From Amanita rubescens (Eukaryota; Basidiomycota; Agaricomycetes; Agaricales; Amanitaceae), in contig WION01000339.1 of NCBI GenBank assembly GCA_015039365.1, forward strand, positions 1 through 56,157: a DNA stretch of 56,157 nt, given 5' to 3'. The notes under the pieces are model-generated. The model saw only the letters and a program-made list of their open reading frames with translations, was not told the origin of the DNA and searched no databases. Of this stretch, positions 10,559-20,125 are shown piece after piece; position 1 is the stretch's first letter, and each line of letters opens with the position of its first letter. Position numbers and translations under genes: made by a program.

Positions 10559-11884
10559 ATGAGTTCCGAAACAATACCAACCGAAATTTTATACGACATC
10601 CTTCATCTTCTTTGCGATGGACCTATCGCTCTTCATGATTTGAAGAATGAATCACACTTTCACGAGTTTCCATGGGCCGTTGGACAGGTTTGCAGGCACT
10701 GGAGAGGGGCATTTCTGTCCTATACGCGTTTGTGGACCTCTTTTACCCTAAAGCCTGGCACTTTCAGCGCCGCTTACTTTGCTGAAATGAACCGGCGCGC
10801 GACTATATACCTGGAACGATCTGGACAGCAGCCTCTCACCATAGTCGCGTCGATGCCGTGTTCAGGCACCGAAAATTTTCCTAAAACAGTTTGGAAAATA
10901 CTATTATCCTGCTTGAAGCGATGGAAAAAGGCCAATTTGCTGCTGGGCAATGGAGCTGCGCGAGACGAACTCCTCAGATGCAGAGGGTACATGTCCAGCC
11001 TCGAGTCCCTCACGATGTCTATACACGGTGACATAGCCATGAAGAACTATAACGCATTCCAAGTTGGGCCGCAACTAACTGAGCTTGATCTTGCGCATCC
11101 CGGATACACGGCGGAATGGCAGTTCCCTTGGGCACAATTGACGAAGCTAAAAATAGTAGCGTCCCGCGAAGAGTTGGATAATCTATGGGGAGTTCTATGC
11201 CAGTTAAAAAATATCGAACAGTTAACCATTATCACAACTCCCTACGGCCCACTGTTCCCTTCTTCACTTCCCATGATACACCTTCCTGGTCTTCGGCGTC
11301 TCGAAATCACCTTATCCTTTGCCATGATGTTCTCTTGGTTCACTGCGCCTTTACTGGAACATCTTCACATACACGGGCATGATCACTGGAACAGATATTT
11401 TCGCGGCCATCAACCCTACGAGAGAGGAATAACGTCTTTAATCCAACATACATCTTGTCACATTCGCCGATTGGCACTCGAGAAATGTAGAACAGACGAG
11501 ATGCGCAGAATAGTGAATGCACTGGCCAGCGTCGAAGAGCTCTACCTTAATCATCCATGGCCAGATTCCCTCTCTATAATACAGGACGTTACGGGACTCG
11601 ATGGCTGCATCTACCTGCCCAAATTGCAGGTACTGCAGGTGACGTGTAACTCGGTAACAGTATTAGAGAGCACAGTGACAGTATTTTCTCGTCTTTTGGA
11701 GGCGCGGGGGAAGGGATTATCCCTTGCGAGCCACGACATCGTGCCGCTCGAGAAGTTTGTACTCCGGCTGACCTTGCGAGGAAAGTGCCCCGACGAGGTC
11801 TTGAAAGTGATGCACGGCTGGCCGTCCTTTGCTCAAATTTATATCAACGGCTCGGCGTTTGAGCGATTGACTCCATCCCTTTGA
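10559..11884 (+). CDS. F-box protein with degenerate LRR-like C-terminus
   Basis: Intact single-exon reading frame of 441 residues. The F-box is N-terminal: TIPTEILYDILHLLCDG, then the family hallmark VCRHWRGAFLSYTRLWTSF at residues 43-61. The remainder is a series of weak leucine-rich strands (LESLTMSIHG, LTELDLAHPG, LTKLKIVA, LRRLEITL, LEHLHIHG, VEELYLNH) as expected for a substrate-binding solenoid of an SCF adaptor. The start ATG 10559 is immediately before the F-box, as usual for this family. It belongs to the highly expanded, fast-evolving mushroom F-box family, so the target cannot be inferred. It is convergent with ADE6, with 651 bp between. Unlike the F-box gene at 988-2366, its frame is unbroken. 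Confidence 0.85.
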   Translation: MSSETIPTEILYDILHLLCDGPIALHDLKNESHFHEFPWAVGQVCRHWRGAFLSYTRLWTSFTLKPGTFSAAYFAEMNRRATIYLERSGQQPLTIVASMPCSGTENFPKTVWKILLSCLKRWKKANLLLGNGAARDELLRCRGYMSSLESLTMSIHGDIAMKNYNAFQVGPQLTELDLAHPGYTAEWQFPWAQLTKLKIVASREELDNLWGVLCQLKNIEQLTIITTPYGPLFPSSLPMIHLPGLRRLEITLSFAMMFSWFTAPLLEHLHIHGHDHWNRYFRGHQPYERGITSLIQHTSCHIRRLALEKCRTDEMRRIVNALASVEELYLNHPWPDSLSIIQDVTGLDGCIYLPKLQVLQVTCNSVTVLESTVTVFSRLLEARGKGLSLASHDIVPLEKFVLRLTLRGKCPDEVLKVMHGWPSFAQIYINGSAFERLTPSL

Positions 11885-12535
11885 TTGTCGAGTCACCGAA
11901 TCAACGCAGTTCGCCAACAAGGCGTCGAGATTCGTACTGCTAACGATCCTAGTATACCGTATTACATTGATAATTGACATTTGTGCTCGACGAGAAATAT
12001 ATCAGGTCTAAATCTTTAATCCACATCAACAAATGCGTACACTCTTGGCATCCCTTCCAAAGAGAATAATTAAGCGTACAATGATACTATCGTTCGTCGT
12101 GGCATCATTGTGTCGTGTTGTCATATTGCCTTTTGAGAACGGAAGAGGAGCCTTCCCACACAAATAACCCAACGAGCAACCCACAAAACATGATAACCCT
12201 GGATCTCCTCCCTGGTAGACGACCTCTCAAACAGAAGTGACATCGCCCCGCGAGGTCCTATACTTTTTTGCGGGATGACACGCCCACCCATGGCCCCATG
12301 AATCTGGAGCTTTCTCGTGCCAAAAGGCTGAGCGGTAATCCTTGGTCGTCACATGTGAGTGTGAATGACTCCGAAGCTCGTGCACGAAATGGTACTATTG
12401 AAAATGGAATAGGAAGAGGGTACGTCGGTGGGATGGAAGTCAAAGAAAACGTTTTCAGTCGCGGGTTGCTTTTGGCGATACGTGCATGTCTAATTTCATG
12501 CTTGGATACATAAAACACAAAATATCAATCGAGCG
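11885..12535. other. Convergent intergenic spacer
   Basis: About 650 bp between the 3' ends of the F-box gene and ADE6. Small open frames on both strands near 12260-12520 have no recognisable content. It presumably holds both 3' UTRs. Confidence 0.4.
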
Positions 12536-15500
12536 TCAGGAACACCATCTCCTAGCATTCTGGAATATTCTAAACCAAGGTCCGGTGCCTTTCCATGATT
12601 CTGCGAAGGACGGAGGATACCAACTATTGCTCTCAAGCGTCGTTACACGCTCCGGGTGCGGCATCAGAGCGAAAACACGACCATCAGGGGTCTGTACACC
12701 TGTGATTCCTCCTGGGCTGCCATTGGGATTTAGTGGGTACAACTCCGTCGGGCCGCGGGAATCGACGTAGCGCAGTGCTACTAATCCCTGGACTTCAAGC
12801 ACTTCTCGGTCCTCATCTTTAGCGAAAGCAACTCTTCCTTCTCCATGCGCCACAGCAACCGGTAATTTTGAACCTACCATTCCCTGTAAGAACACCGACG
12901 ACCGCGTAACCTTGTTGTCGACGATCTCAACTGTACAAACTCGTGCTTCAAACCTCTCGCTCTTGTTTGGCTTGAATTCAGGCCAGGTTTCAGCGCCAGG
13001 GATAATTTCCTTCAAATGAGAGAGGAATTGGCACCCATTGCAAACGCCGAGAGTAAATGTGTCTTGTCTCGTAAAGAAGTCAACGAATTCTTTGCGCGCG
13101 ACTTGATTCAAAAGAACAGAGTTTGCCCAGCCTTTCCCAGCTCCTAATACGTCTCCGTAAGAGAACCCACCACATGCGGCTAAGCCCCGGAATTCGCTCA
13201 GGTTGACATCACCTGACAGAATGTCGGACATATGCAGGTCTATCGCGTCAAACCCTGCGGCTGTGAAGGCCCATGCCATCTCCACCTGTCCATTAACACC
13301 CTGTTCTCGAAGAATTGCAATCTTCGGCCGTCTGAATAGACTCCGTGAGGCTTGGTAGGAGAAGGTCAAGTCATAGCATAAGCCTGCGTATTCGTCGTCT
13401 TTAATCAGATCGAACTCCTCCTTTGCAGCAGACATATTATCACGGATGCGCTGCATCTTGTAGGAAGTCTCTGCCCAGATCTGCTGCAGTTTAGCTCGAT
13501 CTCCGATATAGATAGGTCCGGGACCGAAGCTAATGGCGATCCTCTGGTCCGTGGACGACTCGTTGACGTGACCGATAACATGGATCAAGTGTGGAGGGAA
13601 GCCAGCCTTCTCAAAGATACCATTAAGCTCCTCGACCTGTGTATCACGAACTTGCATGACAGCGCCGAGCTCTTCATTGAACAAGATACGAATAGGGCCG
13701 GATGACATTTGCAAACTATTCAGTGACACTTCGATGCCCACGCGTCCCGCAAAGCACATCTCCACAAGCGTTGTGAAAAGGCCACCATCTGACCTATCGT
13801 GATATGCGAGGACAAGGTCAGCATTCCTTTCTCGGACTGTTTGACAACCTTTCAAGAACGCTTTGAGAACAGCAGGATCGTCCACATCGGGGGCTTCTGA
13901 TCCAATCTCCTTAAACACCTGCGCAATGGCAGAGCCTCCCATTCGCTTCCTTTCATCGGCAATGTCAAAGAATACAAGACTTGTTCTTTCGCCTACATCC
14001 GTGCGTAGCTGGGGCGTCCACGTCCTTCTCACATCTTCCACCGGAGAAAAAGCAGTGATGATGAGAGATAAAGGCGCGCTGACTTCACGATCCTCCCCTC
14101 TTTCCTTCCACTTCATCGACATTGACATTGAATCCTTACCAACGGGGATCCCAACACCCAATGCTGGACACAGGTCCATTCCAATAGCCTTGACAGCCTC
14201 ATACAACGCAGCGCCTTCACCAGGTTTGGACGCTGCGCACATCCAATTGGCGCTAAGCTTGATGCGTGAAATTTCGCCTACGTTTGCCGCCATCAGATTC
14301 GTCAACGACTCTGCTACAGCCATGCGCGCGGAAGCGGCAGCGTTAAGCAACGCTACCGGAGTACGCTCGCCCATGGACATGGCCTCTCCTGTTTTAATAT
14401 CGAATCCATACGATGTCCTCGTGACAGCAACATCTGCGACAGGGACTTGCCACGGTCCCACCATTTGGTCTCTCGTGACGAGGCCAGTGACGCTACGGTC
14501 TCCAATAGTGATAAGGAACGACTTGGATCCCACAGAGGGAAGACGGAGGACGCGATCGATCGCAACGGTCAAGCGCTCCGTCAACGTTTCGGTATGGGGG
14601 AGGTAATGTACCAGCGATGTATCGAAGCGTTTGAAATTTGGCAGGCGAGGCTTGTCCTTCTTATGCAACCTAGGGGGTTTGCCGAAGAGAGTCGACATCT
14701 TCAGTCTAATCACATCAGATTTCAGTAGCCTGTCCGTGACAACGAGCTCTTGACTTTCTGTCGCAATTCCAACCATGGAAAATGGACACCTCTCCCTCTT
14801 AGCAATAGTCTCGAATGCCCTGAGTTTATCGGCAGAGATCGCAAGTACATATCGCTCCTGGCTCTCGTTGCACCATATCTCCATCGGCGACATGGATGAG
14901 TCGGCTACTGCAACGTCCCGGATCTCAAATATAGCACCGAGACCAGCGTCATGCACTAACTCTGGCAATGCATTGGAGAGACCACCAGCTCCCACATCGT
15001 GGATGCTCTCTATTGGACTGATGTCGTCCAAAGCAACACAGGCATCAATAACTTGCTGGCACCGCCGCTGCATCTCTGCATTTTCTCTCTGAACGGAAGC
15101 AAAATCGAGCTCAGCAGAGCTCGCCCCGGAAACCTGGCTCGACGCCGCTCCTCCACCTAAGCCGATAAGCATGCCTGGCCCACCGAGCACTACCAACTTC
15201 GCCCCGGGTGTGACACCTTGCTTTTTAGAGAACTGAGGCCGGACGTTACCATATCCACCAGCGATCATGATAGGCTTATGGTACCCTCGTATCTCGTTCT
15301 TCGCATCATCGTCCAGGGATGAAGTCATACGCTCAGCGAAGGTACGGAAATACCCAGTGAGAGCAGGACGACCGAATTCATTGTTGTATGCGCTTGCGCC
15401 CAAAGGTCCCTCGATCATGATGTCAAGAGGACCCGCAATATGTACTGGCTTCCCAAAATCTGTTTCCCAAGGTTGTTCAAATCCAGGGATGAGTAAGTTA

Positions 15501-16621
15501 GAGACAGTGAACCCAGCTAAGCCGGCTTTTGGTCGGGAACCACGGCCAACCGAACCTTCGTCGCGAATCTCGCCTCCTGATCCCGTGGCCGCACCAGGAT
15601 AAGGAGAAACGGCGGTGGGATGGTTGTGAGTTTCGACTTTGATCAATATCGGGATCTCCTCCTGATGGGAGCAATACACGTGCTCCTGGTTTGGATTTGC
15701 AGCTGTACTTGGTCCGTGACGTAGAACACTGAATCGTGGAGCGGATTTGCCTTCTAGAACAGCGGCATTGTCAGAGTAAGCAGATATTGTGCCTGTTGGA
15801 TTCAGCTTTTCTGTATTCCTGATCATCTGGAAAAGGGAAAGGTCCTTCGACTCTCCATCGATCGTCCAAGACGCGTTGAATATCTTGTGCCTACAATGCT
15901 CCGAGTTTACTTGAGCGAACATAAACAGTTCTGCGTCGGTGGGATTGCGCTTCATAGGTTGGGGGCCTGAGATGTATGCGTCAACAAGGTAGGTGATTTC
16001 ATCCGGTGCCAGAGCAAGGCCTAGTTCTTTGTTCGCCGAGGTGAGCTTCTCGTTGGCGTTGCTCTGCGATTCACCGGACTGGATCAGGTCGACGATGCGT
16101 AGCGATTTGGGGTCTCTATGCGAAAAGAGAGACTGCTCGCTGGGCAAAGACAGTTGCACCATCTGTGTCATTCTGTCGTGAATGAGATGGGAAAATAATC
16201 TGAGGTCATCCTCAGAGAGGGTATCGTCCTGTGTAGTAAACACATATACAACGCCACGCTCTAGTCGTTCGATATGGTTGTCGAGTTTACACAGGCACGA
16301 GATATCTGTAGCCTTGCTTGACCAAGGCGAAATGGAACCAGGCCTGGGGATAACGAATGCGGTTCCTTTATTATTCGAGAGTGCATCTGCGGTCGTCGCT
16401 AGCTTGATGTCGTCCCCGTAAGCCAGAAGCCGATCAAGCGTCTTCCTTGGCGTTGAAATTGTATCTGTCAACTCCGTTTCGTGCAGTTTCGACTTGCACT
16501 TGATTAGATGAATCCAGACAGCATCAACGGAGACTATTTTCGGACATTTCGCTTGAATGTCGCGTAAGAGTGCCTCTCTTCTGGGTTTCGAGATCGCGGA
16601 AGTCCCAGAGAAGGTAAGCAT
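12536..16621 (-). CDS. ADE6: Phosphoribosylformylglycinamidine synthase (FGAM synthase)
   Basis: Cytosolic enzyme of de novo purine synthesis that converts FGAR, glutamine and ATP to FGAM. One uninterrupted frame of 1361 residues matches the usual length of the large eukaryotic form, with no introns. The order is as expected: N-terminal PurS-like/linker region, first synthetase half (NSEHCRHKIFNA; VETHNHPTAVSPYPGAATG near residue 330), GGPGMLIGLGGGAASS, the ESIHDVGAGGLSNALPEL block, and the second synthetase half (ANWMCAASKPGEGA, GVGIPVGKDSMSM, AYHDRSDGGLFTT). A class I glutamine amidotransferase follows with GFSYGDVLGAGKGWA, the nucleophile Cys in GVCNGCQ (about residue 1194), and MPHPER (His about 1322) for the triad. 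The start at 16621 gives a family-like N-terminus. It is divergent from the tRNA gene 209 bp away. The long intron-free frame is unusual against its intron-rich neighbours. Confidence 0.97.
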   Translation of the reverse strand: MLTFSGTSAISKPRREALLRDIQAKCPKIVSVDAVWIHLIKCKSKLHETELTDTISTPRKTLDRLLAYGDDIKLATTADALSNNKGTAFVIPRPGSISPWSSKATDISCLCKLDNHIERLERGVVYVFTTQDDTLSEDDLRLFSHLIHDRMTQMVQLSLPSEQSLFSHRDPKSLRIVDLIQSGESQSNANEKLTSANKELGLALAPDEITYLVDAYISGPQPMKRNPTDAELFMFAQVNSEHCRHKIFNASWTIDGESKDLSLFQMIRNTEKLNPTGTISAYSDNAAVLEGKSAPRFSVLRHGPSTAANPNQEHVYCSHQEEIPILIKVETHNHPTAVSPYPGAATGSGGEIRDEGSVGRGSRPKAGLAGFTVSNLLIPGFEQPWETDFGKPVHIAGPLDIMIEGPLGASAYNNEFGRPALTGYFRTFAERMTSSLDDDAKNEIRGYHKPIMIAGGYGNVRPQFSKKQGVTPGAKLVVLGGPGMLIGLGGGAASSQVSGASSAELDFASVQRENAEMQRRCQQVIDACVALDDISPIESIHDVGAGGLSNALPELVHDAGLGAIFEIRDVAVADSSMSPMEIWCNESQERYVLAISADKLRAFETIAKRERCPFSMVGIATESQELVVTDRLLKSDVIRLKMSTLFGKPPRLHKKDKPRLPNFKRFDTSLVHYLPHTETLTERLTVAIDRVLRLPSVGSKSFLITIGDRSVTGLVTRDQMVGPWQVPVADVAVTRTSYGFDIKTGEAMSMGERTPVALLNAAASARMAVAESLTNLMAANVGEISRIKLSANWMCAASKPGEGAALYEAVKAIGMDLCPALGVGIPVGKDSMSMSMKWKERGEDREVSAPLSLIITAFSPVEDVRRTWTPQLRTDVGERTSLVFFDIADERKRMGGSAIAQVFKEIGSEAPDVDDPAVLKAFLKGCQTVRERNADLVLAYHDRSDGGLFTTLVEMCFAGRVGIEVSLNSLQMSSGPIRILFNEELGAVMQVRDTQVEELNGIFEKAGFPPHLIHVIGHVNESSTDQRIAISFGPGPIYIGDRAKLQQIWAETSYKMQRIRDNMSAAKEEFDLIKDDEYAGLCYDLTFSYQASRSLFRRPKIAILREQGVNGQVEMAWAFTAAGFDAIDLHMSDILSGDVNLSEFRGLAACGGFSYGDVLGAGKGWANSVLLNQVARKEFVDFFTRQDTFTLGVCNGCQFLSHLKEIIPGAETWPEFKPNKSERFEARVCTVEIVDNKVTRSSVFLQGMVGSKLPVAVAHGEGRVAFAKDEDREVLEVQGLVALRYVDSRGPTELYPLNPNGSPGGITGVQTPDGRVFALMPHPERVTTLESNSWYPPSFAESWKGTGPWFRIFQNARRWCS

Positions 16622-16830
16622 TCTGAGTGGTCATCAAATCAGGACTCTATCACGATGAAACTTCAAAACGTACCTACGACGACTCTGTCTGGCCCTTTGA
16701 CGTTGATTGACGACCTTCGCGCGTTATCGGGTCAAGGCCGCAGAAAAACTTTGTAACATTATCTAATCTTGTCATCTTATCACCCGGGATCCAAACAGCA
16801 CAGATGATTTTCTTCGCTCATGAATATATC

Positions 16831-16912
16831 GCATTAATGGGGTAGTGGTAACCTGGGTCGTTGCCATATAGGCTAGCTCGACCCGCCGGGGGTTCGATTC
16901 CCCCTTAATGCA
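16831..16912 (+). tRNA. tRNA-Gly(GCC) with an 11-nt intron
   Basis: A full cloverleaf can be folded: acceptor GCATTAA/TTAATGC with discriminator A at 16912; D-stem GGGT/ACCT; anticodon stem GGTCG (16856-16860) with CGACC (16879-16883); loop TTGCCA plus T. Anticodon GCC is at 16863-16865. T-arm is GGGGG-TTCGATT-CCCCC. Eleven extra bases (16867-16877, TATAGGCTAGC) sit just after the purine 3' of the anticodon, the canonical nuclear tRNA intron site. A and B boxes are present as the D-arm and GGTTCGATTCC. Confidence 0.88.
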
Positions 16913-16916
16913 TATG

Positions 16917-16921
16917 TTTTT
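16917..16921 (+). terminator. Pol III terminator of the tRNA
   Basis: A run of five T lies five bases after the tRNA 3' end, the standard RNA polymerase III stop signal. Confidence 0.75.
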
Positions 16922-17450
16922 CGTTATACCAATGGTCTCTTTTTCTTTTTTTGAATAACAAGTTTACTGTAGTGACGAAGTACAGAATACTGTATGTACG
17001 TGTACGATATGCTAGCGCGTAAGAGGGTAGCTAAACTAAAGAAATCATAATTGAGAGCATGGCAAACATGGATACTCAAGAATTCCAGGGCGCTGATACT
17101 CACGCTTGTCTGACTCTCAAGATCTCCGTCCATAGGAGCACCGTAGGTTAGGACCTGGGGGGCCGGTAACAGTAGACCAAAAGAGCTCTAGTCTAGACTC
17201 TAGAGAGCTCCGCCAATGCTGTGCGGATGCAAGTACTTGGTCCTGAGCTATTTATTACCTTGCTCGGCAAGGTTTCTCGCGCCCCCTTAATTCGTTGCAG
17301 CTGACCTATCCTCTCCGCACCGCTCGAGGTATTTAATTGCATGAAAGATGTGCGAATGTTACCGTTTAATCCTTGTCCATGTCTGCAATGAATTACATGT
17401 GCGCCAGTTGTTTGAGAAATGGTGAAGCCGCACTAAATGCGGTAATGTTA

Positions 17451-17570
17451 ATGATGCATTGATGGCCATGATGCGTTGATGGCGTTGATGGCCATGATGC
17501 ATGATGCGTTGATGGCGTTGATGGCCATGATGCGTTGATGGCGTTTCGGATGGCCATGATGCATTGATGC
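17451..17570. repeat. Minisatellite, 26-nt unit
   Basis: Three near-exact copies of a 26-nt unit beginning GATGGCCATGATGCGTTGAT start at 17461, 17487 and 17520. The second copy carries a 7-nt internal duplication (ATGATGC). Partial copies flank the array on both sides, rich in GATG and ATGC. It lies about 100 bp upstream of the start codon of the membrane protein at 17667. Confidence 0.8.
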
Positions 17571-17666
17571 TCTGGTTGAATGTCTGTAAAGCTTAAGCTT
17601 AATTCCCTTGCTCTTCGAACATATAAGGCGCACAGATGATGATACACTCGAGTCAACTTCCTTCGC

Positions 17667-18582
17667 ATGTCCACAGACGAGGACTCTGCTTTTTCTGACG
17701 TCCCCGCAAAGGTTGAGAGCCAGCCTGACGCAGCCGTCAACCCAAATCCTTTCGCAATTAACCTTCTGGCCTTTTCTACCATCCAAATTGTTGCATTCAG
17801 CATCCCTACCTTCCATGCCTCGCTTGCAACTAGAGTCGTGGACTCTACGCTTGGTGGGTTCACGATCATCCAGTCACTATTTTCCTAATCATTGTCTAGA
17901 TCTGAAGGCTACTTTGCCCGTATGGGAGGCGTTGCGAAATTTTGCCAGCATTTTGCTCGCGTATGTGACTGGGCGTTCGTCGATTACTACATTGTAACTA
18001 ACTTTTCGCCTTCCAAGTGCCGTGGTGGCTGCGTCCTTCAAAGCACAAGTCAACCCCGGATATTGGTTCTTCATCACCTGCTCGTTGCTGCAGGGATCTC
18101 TGGCACTAATGTCTTCTACTATTCTCATCATCTCCTTCTCTGGAAATCATCGCGAGGTTCGTTTCTCACATAAGTATGGGCCGAGGACAGACCTGAGCTA
18201 ATGTAACAACCCAAAATCAGCGTGAGTATCGCTTTGTCGATGTGAATCAACTACGTTTTTTGTTTTGGAGTGTCTGGGACCTTTTCTCCATGCCAGCCAT
18301 ATCAAGTGTTTGGTAAGTCAACAGTTTCTTTTTGGGTCTTGACGATAAGATGCTGTCTTCCACCCAGGGGCACTTGTACTTTCGTCATTGCACTGGTCAT
18401 TGATACCATATGCCCCAAAACAGTCGGAAACGATTGTTCTGGTGATTGTGATAGTCATCCCACGACGGTGAAAATCATGTTATGCATTGTGATGTTTCTC
18501 TCTGCAGTACGCTTTGTATTCTTCATGCTTCATCTGCGCCACATAGTCCAGGCTCAACTTGGTGAGGCAGAGTTGACGTGAA
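17667..18582 (+). CDS. Small multi-pass membrane protein, unknown function
   Basis: I do not recognise the family. Five exons join in frame through normal introns. Exon 1 runs from ATG 17667 (MSTDEDSAFSDVPAKVES) to TRVVDSTL. A 50-nt GTGGGT...TCTAG intron precedes DLKATLPVWEALRNFASILLA. A 57-nt GTATGT...CCAAG intron with a CTAAC branch site precedes AVVAASFKAQVNPGYWFF. Then come REYRFVDVNQLRFLFWSVW and the last exon GTCTFVIALVIDTICP, ending TGA 18582. About four hydrophobic segments are seen (FAINLLAFSTIQIVAF, YWFFITCSLLQGSLALM, TVKIMLCIVMFLSAVRFVFF and a shorter one). A Cys-containing loop (CPKTVGNDCSGDCDSH) lies before the last segment. No signal peptide is seen. The frame is intact, so it is probably a real gene of a lineage-restricted family. 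Confidence 0.65.
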
Positions 18583-18957
18583 CTGAACCATAGATTTGTA
18601 TTTTGTTTTCGGCTTGCTAGCTGTCTTTGCTTCTCGGTGTCCAAATGTTATCTTAGTTTTGTGGTCTCCTTGCCGATTGCTTCCAGTTTCATTGTAAATA
18701 TGTAAAAACCAAATACGTAGTATGAAATGCATTTGTGAACCATCTTTCTGCTTTGCCATGCTACCTGAGGATGATCAATGAGTGCTGAAGGACGGCGGCG
18801 TCGAACCCCTCCTCTACGAGAAATTTCCTGCTGATATTACTTCTCTTTCTCTCCTACGGGGAACAGGATGGGAAGGGCTAATGAAAGAGTGGGGGTTCTT
18901 ACGAGGGCAGCCGGCCATAAATACAGCAAATAAGATACTAATTTCTAGCTCGATTCA
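18583..18957. other. Convergent intergenic spacer
   Basis: About 375 bp between the 3' ends of the membrane-protein gene and the kinase relic. Nothing beyond presumed 3' UTR sequence is seen. Confidence 0.4.
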
Positions 18958-19723
18958 TTACATGTATTCCTCTTCGTCTGTGTCGTCCAAGGGCCAGTGC
19001 GCCAAGACCTGAGCCCGTTCCTCCTCCGACTCAGCTGCTGCCAATCCAGCTTCCTTCATCTCCTTACTGAGTGCCATGGCTTCTTCGTAGCGCTCGGCTG
19101 GTACCCAGCTCTCCTCCCCGCAGCCGATCATGTTCTGGAACGCCTCTAGATACTCGTCTGCTTTTCTCTGCTCTGCATTCAGCTTCATTGTTTCGCGTGC
19201 GTCCTCGGGATCGAATGCGATAGGATACGGCAAGCCTTCCCTGGTAAGTGTCTTCCAGTTCTTCGTTGCCTGTATCAGCGCAACCTTCAGCGCGAGAGTT
19301 TCACCCTCCCATGGGTCACTGGCGTAGCAGAAGAGGCGGCGGCGGAGTATCCCCTCGGGGTCCGTCAATGCCGCGTAATGAAGCTTGTTGTACTCCTCCG
19401 TGTTTTTGACGTAGTGGTGACGGATAAGGCGGCGACAGTAGAGTTCCTTCTCTCAGCTTTGCTGGGTTTCGTCCAAGTCGTCCAAATTCTCCGGTAGCGA
19501 AGGCCGCGTCATAGATTGCGAGATAGGATCACCATAGTTCTGTAGCCGTTGGGGTATATCGGCAAGGAGAAATAGGGGTAGGATCGAGGTGTGTTGCCAG
19601 TCGATTAGGCTGATGATACTGTTAGATTACAAGTTAGACATATATCCTATAGAATAATATGTATGAGACTTACATCCACCGCCCCGACGTGTAATCAAAA
19701 ATATCGTTACGAAGATGCGCCAT
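18958..19723 (-). pseudogene. Relic of an aminoglycoside-phosphotransferase-like (APH) kinase, core deleted
   Basis: Fungal APH-family kinase-like proteins begin with an FxYTSGRW motif and later carry a (S)IIDWQ active-site segment. Here the first exon (19723-19674, MAHLRNDIFDYTSGRW) is followed by a 55-nt intron (19673-19619, GTAAGT, CTAAC, AACAG) and then directly by SLIDWQHTSILPLFLLADIP and the usual C-terminal region (LYCRRLIRHHYVKNTEEYN; TDPEGILRRRLFCYASDPWEG; acidic end at 18958). The roughly 300 residues that normally hold the nucleotide-binding lobe and catalytic loop are missing. The join preserves frame. A TGA at 19453-19455 interrupts the conserved C-terminal region in the same frame, at a position where an Arg codon (CGA) would fit the family. 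The product would be about 70 residues and inactive. Family assignment is from memory of the motifs. Confidence 0.75.
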
Positions 19724-20125
19724 GATAGAATACGCGCGACGTGGCGGCCAACGGGTCGGGGTGGCGATGGAACTCAAGCAGGCAAAGTGAAATTAACAAA
19801 GCAAGGAGTGAGGACGGCGCAGAGACAGCGATACTGGAACTGCCGGCAAGTCGAAGACGAGCCTTGCGCTCCAAATACAGGGCATCTAAAAAGAGTAAAG
19901 AATCTCATTGGAATAGCCAGAAACGTGTTGGTACGATGTATCTATCTCAGTAAGAATTTGAAGCAGTTGAATGGTTGCAATACAAAATATTTTTCCTTCC
20001 ATTTACTATAGTGCATCCAGACGAGTCCAATTATTTATAAAAATGCTGAAGTTCTACATGGATATAGACAAAGAATTAATCGATACAACTAGTAGGAAGA
20101 GAGCTGCCTTCAAGGAGATTGACAA

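Larger units (their letters stand above)
16913..17666. other. Intergenic region between tRNA and membrane-protein gene
   Basis: Apart from the tRNA terminator, it holds an imperfect inverted repeat around 17183-17210 (GAGCTCTA...TAGAGAGCTC around a palindromic AGTCTAGACT core) and the minisatellite at 17451-17570. No coding gene is supported; the minus-strand frames here read through the repeat. Confidence 0.5.

Noticed and set aside
13863..14606. 247-residue open frame on the plus strand
   Set aside because: It is entirely antisense to ADE6, which is unambiguous; composition is that of a shadow frame.
17393..17869. Minus-strand frames with repeated SWPSTPSTHH-like segments
   Set aside because: The repeats are just the minisatellite translated; the rest is antisense to the membrane-protein gene.
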